The notes: generated from the sequence alone by a model not told the origin. Positions 1-6,835 are shown, counted from the stretch's first letter. The stretch: DNA of 17,018 nt from Phycisphaerales bacterium (GCA_019747615.1 JAIEQQ010000558.1:1-17018), one strand, 5' to 3'. Program-made: numbers and translations.

Positions 1-1
1 C

Positions 2-475
2 GCGCTCGGGCCGACGACCGAGGCGAGCGCGGAGGTGTATCGGCAGGTGTTTGATATCAACGTGCTGGGCGTGATGTTGAGCATGAAGCACGAGATCCCG
101 GCGATGCTGGCCGGCGGCGGCGGCTCGATCGTCAACACCGCGTCGGTCGCCGGGCGGGTGGGCATGGCTGGCGCGGGCGTGTATGTTGCCAGCAAGCACG
201 CGGTGCTTGGTCTGACCAAGAGTGCCGCGATGGAAGTGGCCAAGCAGAAGATCCGCATCAACGCTGTGAGCCCCGCAGTGATCGAGACCGACATGTTCGA
301 TCGGTTTGTCGGCGGGAACAATGACGCGAAGAACTACATGGCGACGCTGCACCCGATTGGGCGGATCGGTAGTTCCGCGGAGGTGGCGGCGGCGGTGCTC
401 TTCCTGCTCTCGGATGACGCTTCGTTCATCACGGGCACGGACTTGCTCGTGGATGGCGGCTTTACGGTGCCGTGA
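2..475 (+). CDS. Short-chain dehydrogenase/reductase (SDR), C-terminal part; 5' end outside the window
   Basis: NAD(P)-dependent oxidoreductase of the classical SDR family; substrate unknown. The reading frame is open from base 2, so the N-terminal half of the Rossmann fold with the TGxxxGxG cofactor motif lies off the window. What remains has the family's active site. The catalytic serine is in NTASVAG (codon 143-145), the tyrosine 13 residues later in YVASK (codon 182-184), and the lysine four residues after that. Beyond these come the helix leading to NAVSPAVIETDM and the usual C-terminal block SFITGTDLLVDGGF. The C-terminus at VDGGFTVP is full length for the family. A GTG at base 35 is only an internal codon and should not be taken as the start. 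The next gene lies about 120 bp away with no clear terminator between. Family is very sure; the specific reaction cannot be named. Confidence 0.93.
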   Translation, partial: ALGPTTEASAEVYRQVFDINVLGVMLSMKHEIPAMLAGGGGSIVNTASVAGRVGMAGAGVYVASKHAVLGLTKSAAMEVAKQKIRINAVSPAVIETDMFDRFVGGNNDAKNYMATLHPIGRIGSSAEVAAAVLFLLSDDASFITGTDLLVDGGFTVP

Positions 476-598
476 GGCGTTGACGGTGGCAGGCTGCGCA
501 GCATCGGCGGGCGCGAGCGGCGGTTCTCGGACGCAGGGGCTTTCATTTCAGGGACCCCTCGGGTAGCCACCGGGTGCCCAGTGCCCGATAGTGGAGAC

Positions 599-1309
599 AT
601 GTCGATCTTCGCCACGATCACCCAGCTCTTTCGCAAGCCTGCGCGTGAGCAGAAGGCGCGGGCTCGTCGCTATCGACCGCACGGCTTTGCGACGCCGTTT
701 GGTGATGTTGTCGATCTCTCGTCATCGGGGATGAAAGTGGTCTCGCAGCGGAAGCCGCCGCTGGAGATCGGGCAGAAGGTCTCGATGCGGCTGAGCACGC
801 AGTTTCAGCAAGTGATCGTCACAGCGAAGGTCGCGTGGATCGTCGCCGACAAGCAGGGCTGCTGGGCGGCGGGGTTCCAGTTCGCGGATCTCTCGCCGGA
901 AGTCACGGCGGCGGTGGAGGCGCTTGCTCAGCACGGCTTCGCCGATGTCGGCCAGCAGCCGGGCCCGCGCCGGTCGGGCGCAAGCCAAAGCATGAAGGCC
1001 AAGGCCGAAACTGGCACGGGCGAATCGCGATCGATCCTTGAGCAGCGGCTGCTCTGCGAGGATCTGTACGAGCTCTTCGGCGTCAGCCCGAGTGCGACGG
1101 CGGAGCAACTGCAGGACGCGTATCGCGCGATGGCCCAGAAGCTGCACCCGGACCGCAATCCCGCGCCGGACGCCGCGGAGAAGTTCTCAAAGCTGACCAA
1201 GGCGTACACGATGCTCAAGGACCCGAGCAAGCGCGAGCGCTATGACCAGATGCGCTCGGGCGGGGGCAAGTCGAGTGGAGACGGCTCTGGCGAGAACAAG
1301 GCGGCGTGA
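599..1309 (+). CDS. PilZ domain - J domain (DnaJ-like) fusion protein
   Basis: Predicted soluble protein of 236 residues. Residues about 20-110 look like a PilZ domain, the family that binds cyclic di-GMP. They hold an arginine cluster (RARRYR, 21-26), the second motif DLSSSG (39-44, matching [D/N]xSxxG) and a beta-barrel-like stretch to about 105. A linker rich in Gly, Ser and Lys follows. Residues about 155-218 are a J domain with the HPD motif (183-185) that stimulates Hsp70 ATPase, and the end FSKLTKAYTMLKDPSKRERY. No zinc-finger or peptide-binding DnaJ regions follow, so this is a class III J protein. The arginines do not show clean RxxxR spacing next to the DxSxxG, so nucleotide binding is uncertain. 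Start: ATG at 599, preceded by GATAGT and six bases; an in-frame GTG at 581 would add six residues. Domain calls are sure; the combined role is inference. Confidence 0.85.
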   Translation: MSIFATITQLFRKPAREQKARARRYRPHGFATPFGDVVDLSSSGMKVVSQRKPPLEIGQKVSMRLSTQFQQVIVTAKVAWIVADKQGCWAAGFQFADLSPEVTAAVEALAQHGFADVGQQPGPRRSGASQSMKAKAETGTGESRSILEQRLLCEDLYELFGVSPSATAEQLQDAYRAMAQKLHPDRNPAPDAAEKFSKLTKAYTMLKDPSKRERYDQMRSGGGKSSGDGSGENKAA

Positions 1310-1326
1310 GCCTTCAAACTTCAAGA

Positions 1327-1361
1327 GCTGAAGGCTGAAGGCTGAAGGCTGAAGGCTGAAG
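1327..1361. repeat. Tandem heptamer array, five copies of GCTGAAG
   Basis: Five perfect head-to-tail copies of the 7-bp unit GCTGAAG, followed by a decayed sixth (GCTGATT, 1362-1368). It fills most of the 68-bp gap between the stop of the PilZ-J gene and the stop of the convergent aminotransferase. Seven is not a multiple of three, so the TGA in each unit falls in all three rightward frames, while the leftward strand (CTTCAGC) has no stops. No coding role. Confidence 0.9.
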
Positions 1362-1377
1362 GCTGATTGCTGTCGGC

Positions 1378-2805
1378 TCACACGTTGGCAGTGCGCATCT
1401 TCGCGGCTGCAAGCTTCTTGCCCACCGCCCACATCGGGCCAGCGAGGCTGTGGCACGCCGCCACGGTCGCCTCGAACGCGCGGATGATCTTGTCGCAGTC
1501 CGCCTCGCTCAGCGTCAGCGGCGGGATGAGCTTGATCACGTCCAGCCGATGGCCCGCCACCTGCGCCAGCACGCGATGATCCGTGAGCATCGGCATCAGG
1601 ATCGCCTGGCAGAAGAGGCTCTCGTCGAGCTTGTGAACCATGTCCCAGCCCAGCCGCAGGCCGAGGCTCTGCGGGCGCTGGAACTCCACGGCGATCATGA
1701 GGCCATGGCCCCGAACTTCCTTGAACATCTCGAACTGCCGGAGGCGATCGCGCAGCCCGGCGACGAGGTAGTTGCCCACGCGGGTGACATGCTCGCAGGT
1801 CTGGCGCTCGCGCATGTAGTGCAGCGTCGCGAGCCCGACGGTCATCGACAGATCGTTCATCGAGAACGTGTTCTGCATCTTGCTGCAGTTGCCCATGGAT
1901 GAGAACACCGCCCGGTGGATCTCGTCGCGCGCGATGACCGCCGACACCGGTACGTAGCCGCCCGAGAGCGCCTTGGCGACGACGAAGATGTCCGGCTGCC
2001 ATGAGCCGCCATCTTCTGGACGCCCGCAGCCGAAGTGCTGGCTGGCGAACCACTTGCCCGTGCGCCCGATGCCGACCTGGATCTCGTCGGCGATCGGCAC
2101 CGTACCGTGCTTCTTGCAGAGCATCGACGCCTCGCGCAGGTAGTTCTCGCTGGGCATGTTCACGCCCTTGCCCTGGATCGGCTCCACGATGAACGCGGCG
2201 TGCCGCCCCGTCGAAAGCTCCCGCTCCAGCGCGCTGAGATCGTTGAACGGGATCTCGACGGTCGAGGCGAGCAAATCGCCAAAGCCCTCGCGGAACTCGG
2301 CGTTGCCGGTGACCGAGAGCGCGCCCATGGTCAGGCCGTGGTACCCGCGATGGCAGTAGATCAGTCCTTGGCGAGCCGTGTAGATGCGGGCCATCTTGAT
2401 CGCGGCGTCCACCGCCTCAGCGCCGCCGGTGGCGAAGAACACCTTGCCGAAGTTGCCCGGTGCAAGCTCGAGCAGGCGCTGTGCGAGCAGGCCCGCGAGC
2501 TTGAAGGGCCCGATGCCCGGCAGGTTGGGCAGTTGCAGGTCCATCGCCTGCTTGATCGCGTCCTGAATCTCCGGGCTGTTGCGCCCGAGCGGGAAGACCG
2601 CGTAGCCGCCGAGGCAGTCGATGTACTGCTGGCCCTTGTCGTCATAGAGATACGCGCCCTCGGCGCGGGCGTAGTTCACATCAAAGCCGATGGTGCGAAG
2701 GACCTTGGCGTACTGCGGGTTGACGAAGTCGCTGTGGAGGTCCAGGACTCGGTTCGCGGAGGAGTCGATCAGGCCGCGAAGGTTGAACGAGGTGTTGCTG
2801 TGCAT
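1378..2805 (-). CDS. Class III (ornithine/GABA-type) PLP-dependent aminotransferase
   Basis: Pyridoxal-phosphate enzyme of 475 residues, full length for the class III family that includes acetylornithine, 4-aminobutyrate and putrescine transaminases. Visible landmarks are the phosphate-binding stretch TGGAEAVDAAIKMAR (126-140), the cofactor-stacking segment CHRGYHG (151-157), EPIQGKG (208-213), the cofactor-contacting IADEIQVGIGRTG (238-250) and the Schiff-base lysine K278 in VAKALSGGYVP. All key residues are present, so it should be active. The N-terminal 45 residues (…HSDFVNPQYAKVLRTIGFD) and the block GGYAVFPLGRN recall the subgroup that includes hopanoid aminotransferase HpnO, but that is from memory of the style. 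No hopanoid, arginine or polyamine gene is nearby to support a substrate. Start ATG at 2805 has no strong Shine-Dalgarno. It stands alone, convergent with the PilZ-J gene and divergent from the DUF1579-like gene. Confidence 0.93.
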   Translation of the reverse strand: MHSNTSFNLRGLIDSSANRVLDLHSDFVNPQYAKVLRTIGFDVNYARAEGAYLYDDKGQQYIDCLGGYAVFPLGRNSPEIQDAIKQAMDLQLPNLPGIGPFKLAGLLAQRLLELAPGNFGKVFFATGGAEAVDAAIKMARIYTARQGLIYCHRGYHGLTMGALSVTGNAEFREGFGDLLASTVEIPFNDLSALERELSTGRHAAFIVEPIQGKGVNMPSENYLREASMLCKKHGTVPIADEIQVGIGRTGKWFASQHFGCGRPEDGGSWQPDIFVVAKALSGGYVPVSAVIARDEIHRAVFSSMGNCSKMQNTFSMNDLSMTVGLATLHYMRERQTCEHVTRVGNYLVAGLRDRLRQFEMFKEVRGHGLMIAVEFQRPQSLGLRLGWDMVHKLDESLFCQAILMPMLTDHRVLAQVAGHRLDVIKLIPPLTLSEADCDKIIRAFEATVAACHSLAGPMWAVGKKLAAAKMRTANV

Positions 2806-2989
2806 GCGTGCGTCTCGGGCCGTGCGACCGGAACGAATGAGGCTCGGTGAACAAAACGGGAAGACCGCAGAGGCTTCGTCTTGCGGTCGGCGTTGGATTG
2901 GCGTTCCGTCGCGGCCCCCGGATCTCGGTGGATCATCTTACCCGCAGTACCACGTTTGTGGATGACCCGCACAGTTTCCAAATATCTGA

Positions 2990-2995
2990 TAGACT
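2990..2995 (+). promoter_or_regulatory. Candidate -10 element (TAGACT) for the DUF1579-like gene
   Basis: TAGACT lies in the only AT-rich island upstream of the gene. No convincing -35 hexamer is seen at 16-18 bp. If used, the leader would be roughly 115 nt and include the hairpin at 3050-3068 and the Shine-Dalgarno GGAG at 3104-3107. Weak, position-based call. Confidence 0.25.
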
Positions 2996-3049
2996 CTGGA
3001 TCTGCGTGCCGGCCTTGCTGGTCGAAGCGGTCCCCGAGTGATGTGTTCT

Positions 3050-3068
3050 GCCGAGCGTGTCGCTCGGC
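3050..3068 (+). promoter_or_regulatory. Perfect 8-bp hairpin in the presumed leader of the DUF1579-like gene
   Basis: GCCGAGCG, loop TGT, CGCTCGGC. There is no T-run after it, so it is not an intrinsic terminator. It ends 35 bp before the Shine-Dalgarno GGAG (3104-3107). It could be an operator-like inverted repeat or a stabilising 5' stem in the mRNA. No known riboswitch is recognised. Confidence 0.45.
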
Positions 3069-3115
3069 GTCGGCCCGGCGAGGTGGCGCGAGGTGTTGAC
3101 ATTGGAGTATGACGT

Positions 3116-3868
3116 ATGAAGAAGCTGTTCTCGATCGTGGCGATGTGTGCGCTGGCGTGTCCGGTGGCGATGAGCTTTGCCGATGACAAGGGCAAAGCAC
3201 CGGCGGCACCGGCGCCGAAGCAGGGCGAGAAGCCGGCCAAGACTGAGAAGCCCGCGATGCCCGGAATGCCGTCTGAAGCCGAGCAGAAGGCTCAGGCTCA
3301 GAAGATGGAAGAGGCCGCCAAGCCGGGCCCGATGCACGAGTGGATGAAGCAGTTCGAGGGCGAGTGGACCACGGTGTCCAAAGAAATGGGCATGGACGGC
3401 CAATGGACCGAGTCCAAGGGCACCTGCGAGAACAAGCTCGTCTTCGGCGGGCGCTTCATGGAGATCGACTTCAAGGGTCGCAGCAAGGGCAAGTTCTTCT
3501 ACGGCGGCGGCGTCATGGGCTACAACAACGTCGAGAAGCAGTTCGAGAGCGTCTGGTACGACTCCATGAGCAGCTCGATCCTGGTCATGAAGGGCAACCC
3601 CGACAAAGACGGCAAGGTCCTCACGCTTAAGGGCAAGTTCAGCGACCCGACCGACGGGCAGCCCAAGGACTTCCGCGAGGTCATGACCATCGAGAGCAAG
3701 GACAAGCACCGCCAGGAGTTCTACTTCAGCATGCCCGGCCCGGATGGGAAGATGATGGAAATGAAGATCATGGAGATCACCTACACCAAGGGCAAAGCCG
3801 CGGACGCGAAGGAAGAGAAGGGCGAGAAGAGTGACAAGAGCGACAAGGGCGAGAAGAAGAAGGGCTGA
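3116..3868 (+). CDS. Secreted DUF1579-like protein with charged tail
   Basis: Exported protein of 250 residues, function unknown. Residues 1-22 are a Sec signal peptide (MKK, hydrophobic core, MSFA/DD cleavage). Residues 23-70 form a Pro/Ala/Lys-rich linker. Residues about 72-225 match the DUF1579 style: the opening HEWMKQFEGEWTT, then NKLVFGGRFMEIDFKG, then the repeated beta-strand pattern ending FYFSMPGPDGKMMEMKIMEI. DUF1579 proteins are thought to be beta-barrel-like and have no established activity. The last 25 residues are almost only Lys, Glu, Asp, Gly and Ser in a degenerate EKGEK/SDKSDK repeat. The start is well fixed: ATG with GGAG at 3104-3107, eight bases away. It is a single-gene unit closed by a strong terminator. 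Codons end mostly in G or C, more strictly than in the neighbours, which hints at good expression. Confidence 0.88.
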   Translation: MKKLFSIVAMCALACPVAMSFADDKGKAPAAPAPKQGEKPAKTEKPAMPGMPSEAEQKAQAQKMEEAAKPGPMHEWMKQFEGEWTTVSKEMGMDGQWTESKGTCENKLVFGGRFMEIDFKGRSKGKFFYGGGVMGYNNVEKQFESVWYDSMSSSILVMKGNPDKDGKVLTLKGKFSDPTDGQPKDFREVMTIESKDKHRQEFYFSMPGPDGKMMEMKIMEITYTKGKAADAKEEKGEKSDKSDKGEKKKG

Positions 3869-3896
3869 GTTCGTCAGACTTCGTCAAGAGTAAAGT

Positions 3897-3937
3897 CACA
3901 GGCGACCCGGCGCGATGCGCCGGGTCGCTGTGTTTTT
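3897..3937 (+). terminator. Rho-independent terminator of the DUF1579-like gene
   Basis: Left arm 3897-3913 and right arm 3917-3932 pair over 16 bp with one bulged G. The loop is GAT and the right arm is followed by TTTTT (3933-3937). It lies 28 bp after the stop codon. Very GC-rich stem; clear call. Confidence 0.93.
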
Positions 3938-3959
3938 GGTCGGATGGCCCCGTTCCCCA

Positions 3960-3994
3960 CTCGCGACTCACGACTCGGAACTCACGCCTCACGC
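3960..3994. repeat. Degenerate tandem heptamer array, five units of CTCACGM
   Basis: Five 7-bp units in perfect register: CTCGCGA, CTCACGA, CTCGGAA, CTCACGC, CTCACGC. The array sits just beyond the stop codon of the leftward pseudopilin and after the terminator of the rightward gene. Its length, copy number and convergent-spacer setting equal those of the unrelated GCTGAAG array at 1327-1361. Read leftward, TCA becomes TGA, so stops recur downstream of the pseudopilin. Confidence 0.8.
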
Positions 3995-3998
3995 CACC

Positions 3999-4904
3999 TC
4001 ACTGCCGCGGGTTCTTCGCCCAGCCATACGGTCTTGGCGTCGCCGGCCAGGATGGGGCGTATTGGAACCAGCGACCGCCTTTGCTGGCCCAGATGTCGTT
4101 GCCGGTGAAATCGCCGACGTCGTTCTGGGTCATGGGGTCCGGGCCGCGTGAGGGCTCGAAGGACTCGACGTGGCCGCCGAGGAACAGGATGTTGCCCTTG
4201 CGAAAGTGTCGCGTGGCGATCTGGTCCCAGTTGCTGAAGAGGCCGTCGACGCTCTTGCCGTTCCACCACTCGGTGTCTTCTTCGAAGTAGATCGGGATCG
4301 AGGTGAAGTAGACCGCGGAGGTCGCAGTCGGCGCCTGGCGGAGGGCCTGAACCGTCAGCGTGCTGCTGCGGTTGTCCCAGGCGACGCGCGTCTGCGTGTA
4401 CAGCGGCAGGCCGCTGGCGCCTGACGCAATCGTGTAATCAAAGTTCAACGCACGCGACGACAGATACTCGTCCCACAACACTTTCTGCACCGAGTTCTGC
4501 GGGTCGTTCCACATCGGGTCGTTGGAGTTGCTCGTGGTCTTCGTCGCGGTCTGGCGCTTGTTGGTCGGGCACTCCAGCGGCTTATCAGACAGGTTCAGAT
4601 ACCGCAGCGCCGGCCCGAGCTGGATCGGGTTTGCCGCGCTGGCTGGCTGCAGCTGGTTCCGCGGCGCGGCGTACCAGAACCTGAAAATCGGCGCTCCGCT
4701 GCCGGTCTCCCAGCCCTGCTCCTTGTTGTCGTTGGCGTACGTGTTAAACGCGATGCCAACCTGGCGCAGGTTGGTCGTGCAGATCGTGGCCTTGGCAGTG
4801 TCGCGGGCTTTGCCGAGTGCCGGCAACAGGATGCCGATCAGCAGTGCGATGATGGCGATGACCACGAGCAACTCGATCAGCGTGAACGCGCGAAGTTTCG
4901 ACAT
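3999..4904 (-). CDS. Prepilin-type N-methylation protein (pseudopilin) with H-X9-[D/G]G signature
   Basis: Pseudopilin of 301 residues, a kind found in many copies in planctomycetes and thought to belong to type II-secretion-like or pilus-like assemblies. The leader MSKLRA is cut before FTLIE (F7 would be +1, with the conserved Glu at +5). A single membrane helix follows (about 8-30), ending with the family's LLPALGKAR. The soluble domain runs to 301, with CP/C pairs at about C42 and C112. Near the end, H233 is followed nine residues later by GG (243-244) in FLGGHVESF, a variant of the H-X9-DG signature. The residue before the cut is Ala, not the usual Gly. Start ATG at 4904 has AGGAG (4916-4912 on this strand) seven bases upstream, an ideal Shine-Dalgarno. 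No other assembly gene is adjacent. Confidence 0.93.
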   Translation of the reverse strand: MSKLRAFTLIELLVVIAIIALLIGILLPALGKARDTAKATICTTNLRQVGIAFNTYANDNKEQGWETGSGAPIFRFWYAAPRNQLQPASAANPIQLGPALRYLNLSDKPLECPTNKRQTATKTTSNSNDPMWNDPQNSVQKVLWDEYLSSRALNFDYTIASGASGLPLYTQTRVAWDNRSSTLTVQALRQAPTATSAVYFTSIPIYFEEDTEWWNGKSVDGLFSNWDQIATRHFRKGNILFLGGHVESFEPSRGPDPMTQNDVGDFTGNDIWASKGGRWFQYAPSWPATPRPYGWAKNPRQ

Positions 4905-5028
4905 GGCCGTGCTCCTGACGATCGCGACGCAGAGCGCGGGGCGATCAACAAACCTTCACAGGCCCGCGACGACAGAACGCCGTGGCGGTGCCCCAGGCGA
5001 CGGGTGTGCCGTGGGGTGAAGTGATGGA

Positions 5029-5034
5029 AGCATA
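5029..5034 (-). promoter_or_regulatory. Candidate -10 element (TATGCT, leftward) for the pseudopilin
   Basis: On the minus strand TATGCT follows an AT-rich stretch (AAAATCTG) between the msrA terminator and the pseudopilin. No clear -35. It would give a leader of about 120 nt. Weak call, supported mainly by being the AT-rich spot in the right place. Confidence 0.22.
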
Positions 5035-5075
5035 CAGATTTTCTGACTCGGGGCATCTGCTGAGAAGCCGGGATG

Positions 5076-5103
5076 AACAAAAAAGCCCGGCTTTGCCGGG
5101 CTT
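5076..5103 (-). terminator. Rho-independent terminator of msrA
   Basis: Perfect 9-bp stem AAGCCCGGC (5083-5091), loop TTT (5092-5094), GCCGGGCTT (5095-5103). On the minus strand it runs straight into TTTTTTGTT (the A-rich stretch 5076-5084). It is 75 bp beyond the msrA stop and separates msrA from the pseudopilin transcribed in the same direction. Confidence 0.93.
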
Positions 5104-5178
5104 GTCAGGGTTTTGATGGGGTTTTTTCGAGCTTCTCGGCGGTGCGCGTTGCGCTCTGCGGCTCGGTCGGCTCCGACT

Positions 5179-5985
5179 TCAATAGTCGTCGCGAAGGGCG
5201 TGGCAATAGGGCTCGGTGCCCTTGCGCTGATAGTACTTCTGGTGATACTCCTCGGCCGGCCAGAACTTGGCGAAGGGCTCGACGGCGGTCGCGATGGGGC
5301 GCTTGAACTTCTTGGCCGCGGTCAGGTCGGCGATGAGCTTCTCCGCCGACGCCTTCTGGGCCTCAGACTGATAGAAGATCACGCTGCGGTACTGCTCACC
5401 TATGTCGGGGCCTTGGCCGTTGACTTGGGTGGGGTTGTGCAGGCGGAAGAAGATGCTCAGGAGCTGGTCATAGGTGATCTTGGTTGGGTCAAACGTCACC
5501 TGCACGACCTCAACATGGCCCGAGCGTCCGGAGCACACTTCTTCGTACGTCGGATTCGCGGACTTGCCGCCGCTGTAGCCGGAGATGGCGTCGATGACGC
5601 CGGCCTGTTGACGGAGAATGTGTTCGACACCCCAGAAGCACCCCGCGCCAAACGTCGCCAGTTCCATGCCTTTCGGTCCTTTCGATGAGTCAGCGATCGC
5701 GACGGGCGCGGGCGCTGAGGTTGATGATGAGGTCGTTGACGCCGCGCTCGTTCCGGACGCGCCCGATGGCGCGCTGTTCGTGCCTGCGCCGGTCGGCGTC
5801 TTTGCAACGCCGCCGGGCGCGATGTCGGTCGTCTGCGCCGGCGCCGATGTCCGGGCCGGTTGCGGCCCCGCCGAGCTGGCCTTTGGCGAGCATGCGCCGA
5901 GCGCAAGTGTGCTCAGGAGTGTGACGCCCATCAGCCAGAATGAGCCGCGGCGGCCGGTCGTTGTCAACGAACGAAGCGAGTTCAT
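5179..5985 (-). CDS. msrA: Peptide methionine-S-sulfoxide reductase MsrA, exported lipoprotein form
   Basis: Reduces methionine-S-sulfoxide in oxidised proteins, here probably outside the cytoplasm. The start chosen is ATG at 5985, giving 268 residues, because AAAGGA (5999-5994) stands eight bases upstream. A GTG at 6042 would extend it with no ribosome site. Residues 10-32 form a lipoprotein signal with lipobox LALGAC (lipid-modified Cys32). Residues 33-108 are a low-complexity Ala/Ser/Thr/Pro/Gly linker. The catalytic domain begins at about 109 with the family motif GCFWG (115-119, nucleophile Cys116), then GYSGGKSANPTYEEVCSG, GHVEVVQV, FFRLHNPTQVNGQGPDIG and YRSVIFY. It ends YHQKYY, then EPYC, where a resolving cysteine would sit. 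No MsrB is fused or adjacent, so R-sulfoxides need another enzyme. It diverges from an SMR exporter and ends at its own terminator. Confidence 0.95.
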   Translation of the reverse strand: MNSLRSLTTTGRRGSFWLMGVTLLSTLALGACSPKASSAGPQPARTSAPAQTTDIAPGGVAKTPTGAGTNSAPSGASGTSAASTTSSSTSAPAPVAIADSSKGPKGMELATFGAGCFWGVEHILRQQAGVIDAISGYSGGKSANPTYEEVCSGRSGHVEVVQVTFDPTKITYDQLLSIFFRLHNPTQVNGQGPDIGEQYRSVIFYQSEAQKASAEKLIADLTAAKKFKRPIATAVEPFAKFWPAEEYHQKYYQRKGTEPYCHALRDDY

Positions 5986-6159
5986 AGTCATGATCCTTTG
6001 GATGCCGAAGGCGCTCGATCTGTTACCCTGTATTGAACGCACGCCGCGGCCCAGTCGTTCGGATCGCGTCGCGATTCAGATTCGGACGTTGATCACCAAC
6101 CGAAACCCGAGCCAGTGAACGAGCCTGCATCGCGGGGAATCAGCGCAAGGAGCGAGATG

Positions 6160-6618
6160 ATGGAACCGAGCAACGTGGGCACCACCGGCGCGGACCTGAC
6201 CAACGCCGCCGCGGCCAGCGCCGCGGGCATCGCAAACGCCGTGGCCACCGGCGACGCGACCGGCACACTCACCGCCAGCGCCGGTGCGCCAACCTCCGCG
6301 TGGCTCATCCTGCTGCTGGCGGGCGTGCTTGAGGTCGGCATGGCCCTGGGCATCCGCTCGTCTGACGGCTTCACCAAACTCTGGCCATCGGTCGCCGCCG
6401 TCGCCTTCGGGGCCGCGAGCATGTACCTGCTGTCACTGGCACTCCGCGTGATCCCCGCGGGCGTGGGCTACGCGGTATGGACAGGCATCGGCGCGCTGGG
6501 CGTGATGCTCGTGGGCATCACAGTGCTGAAGGAGCCGGCGACGGTGTGGCGGTTTGGATGCGCGGCGTTGATCGTGGCGGGAGTGGCGGGGTTGCATGCG
6601 GGGGGACGGGGGCATTGA
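6160..6618 (+). CDS. SMR family small exporter, Gdx/SugE (guanidinium) type, with N-terminal extension
   Basis: Inner-membrane proton-coupled exporter with four helices (about 47-65, 74-96, 100-121, 127-147). Start: ATG at 6160 with AAGGAG (6147-6152) seven bases upstream, giving 152 residues. The ATG at 6157 and GTG at 6115 are less well placed. The first 45 residues, rich in Ala/Thr/Gly, are extra: family members usually begin a few residues before helix 1. The essential glutamate is E58. Ser87, Tyr104 and Trp107 stand at +29, +46 and +49 from it, the spacing of the Gdx substrate-site residues Glu13, Ser42, Tyr59 and Trp62. The motifs GFTKLWPS and GYAVWTGIGALG also favour Gdx/SugE over EmrE. 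The residue three after the Glu is Met, where Gdx proteins usually have Trp. No guanidine riboswitch is recognised upstream. Drug-type specificity remains possible. Confidence 0.88.
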   Translation: MEPSNVGTTGADLTNAAAASAAGIANAVATGDATGTLTASAGAPTSAWLILLLAGVLEVGMALGIRSSDGFTKLWPSVAAVAFGAASMYLLSLALRVIPAGVGYAVWTGIGALGVMLVGITVLKEPATVWRFGCAALIVAGVAGLHAGGRGH

Positions 6619-6621
6619 GGT

Positions 6622-6645
6622 GAACGCGAACGCGAACGTGAACAT
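6622..6645. repeat. Short tandem hexamer repeat (GAACGC-like, four copies)
   Basis: Units GAACGC, GAACGC, GAACGT, GAACAT, starting four bases after the SMR gene stop codon, with a further GAAAC trailing. The rest of this convergent spacer (to 6835) shows only a 6-bp hairpin at 6802-6816 (GCGTGC, GCG, GCACGC) without a U-tract. That hairpin might serve the leftward gene. Confidence 0.6.
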
Positions 6646-6835
6646 GAAACGAGCCGTCGGGTGGGATTCAGCGTGAGCGGGTGTTGTGGCGCGTGATTGT
6701 CGGAGCCGCGGGCGCGAGCACGCGGACCTGTGCGATGATCGCGGTCATGCGAAGCAACCGCAGGGTGGCGCCTACTGAGCAGCGACATCCGTGACGCGAA
6801 TGCGTGCGCGGCACGCCCGGGAACGCGCCACGATG

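Larger units (their letters stand above)
2806..3115. other. Gene-free divergent promoter region (310 bp)
   Basis: Separates the leftward aminotransferase from the rightward DUF1579-like gene. The left part is of ordinary GC content and shows nothing I can name. An AT-rich island at about 2974-2996 is the likely promoter zone, and an 8-bp hairpin sits at 3050-3068. Open frames crossing this stretch have no recognisable protein content. Confidence 0.55.

Noticed and set aside
2035..2850. Long open frame on the plus strand opposite the aminotransferase
   Set aside because: It is the mirror of a full-length, motif-complete enzyme in GC-rich DNA; its translation is rich in Arg, Ala and Leu with no domain.
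3096..3101. TTGACA as a -35 box
   Set aside because: It lies 14 bp before the DUF1579 start codon; a matching -10 would fall inside the gene.
2933..3709. 258-codon leftward open frame opposite the DUF1579-like gene
   Set aside because: The plus-strand gene has a signal peptide, Shine-Dalgarno and terminator; the antisense frame has none.
6043..6159. Guanidine riboswitch upstream of the SMR gene
   Set aside because: Looked for the paired ACGR-loop hairpins of the mini-ykkC type and for the ykkC core; neither is visible.
6802..6816. GCGTGC-GCG-GCACGC hairpin as terminator of the leftward SNase-like gene
   Set aside because: Stem only 6 bp and no U-tract on the leftward strand; kept as a note only.
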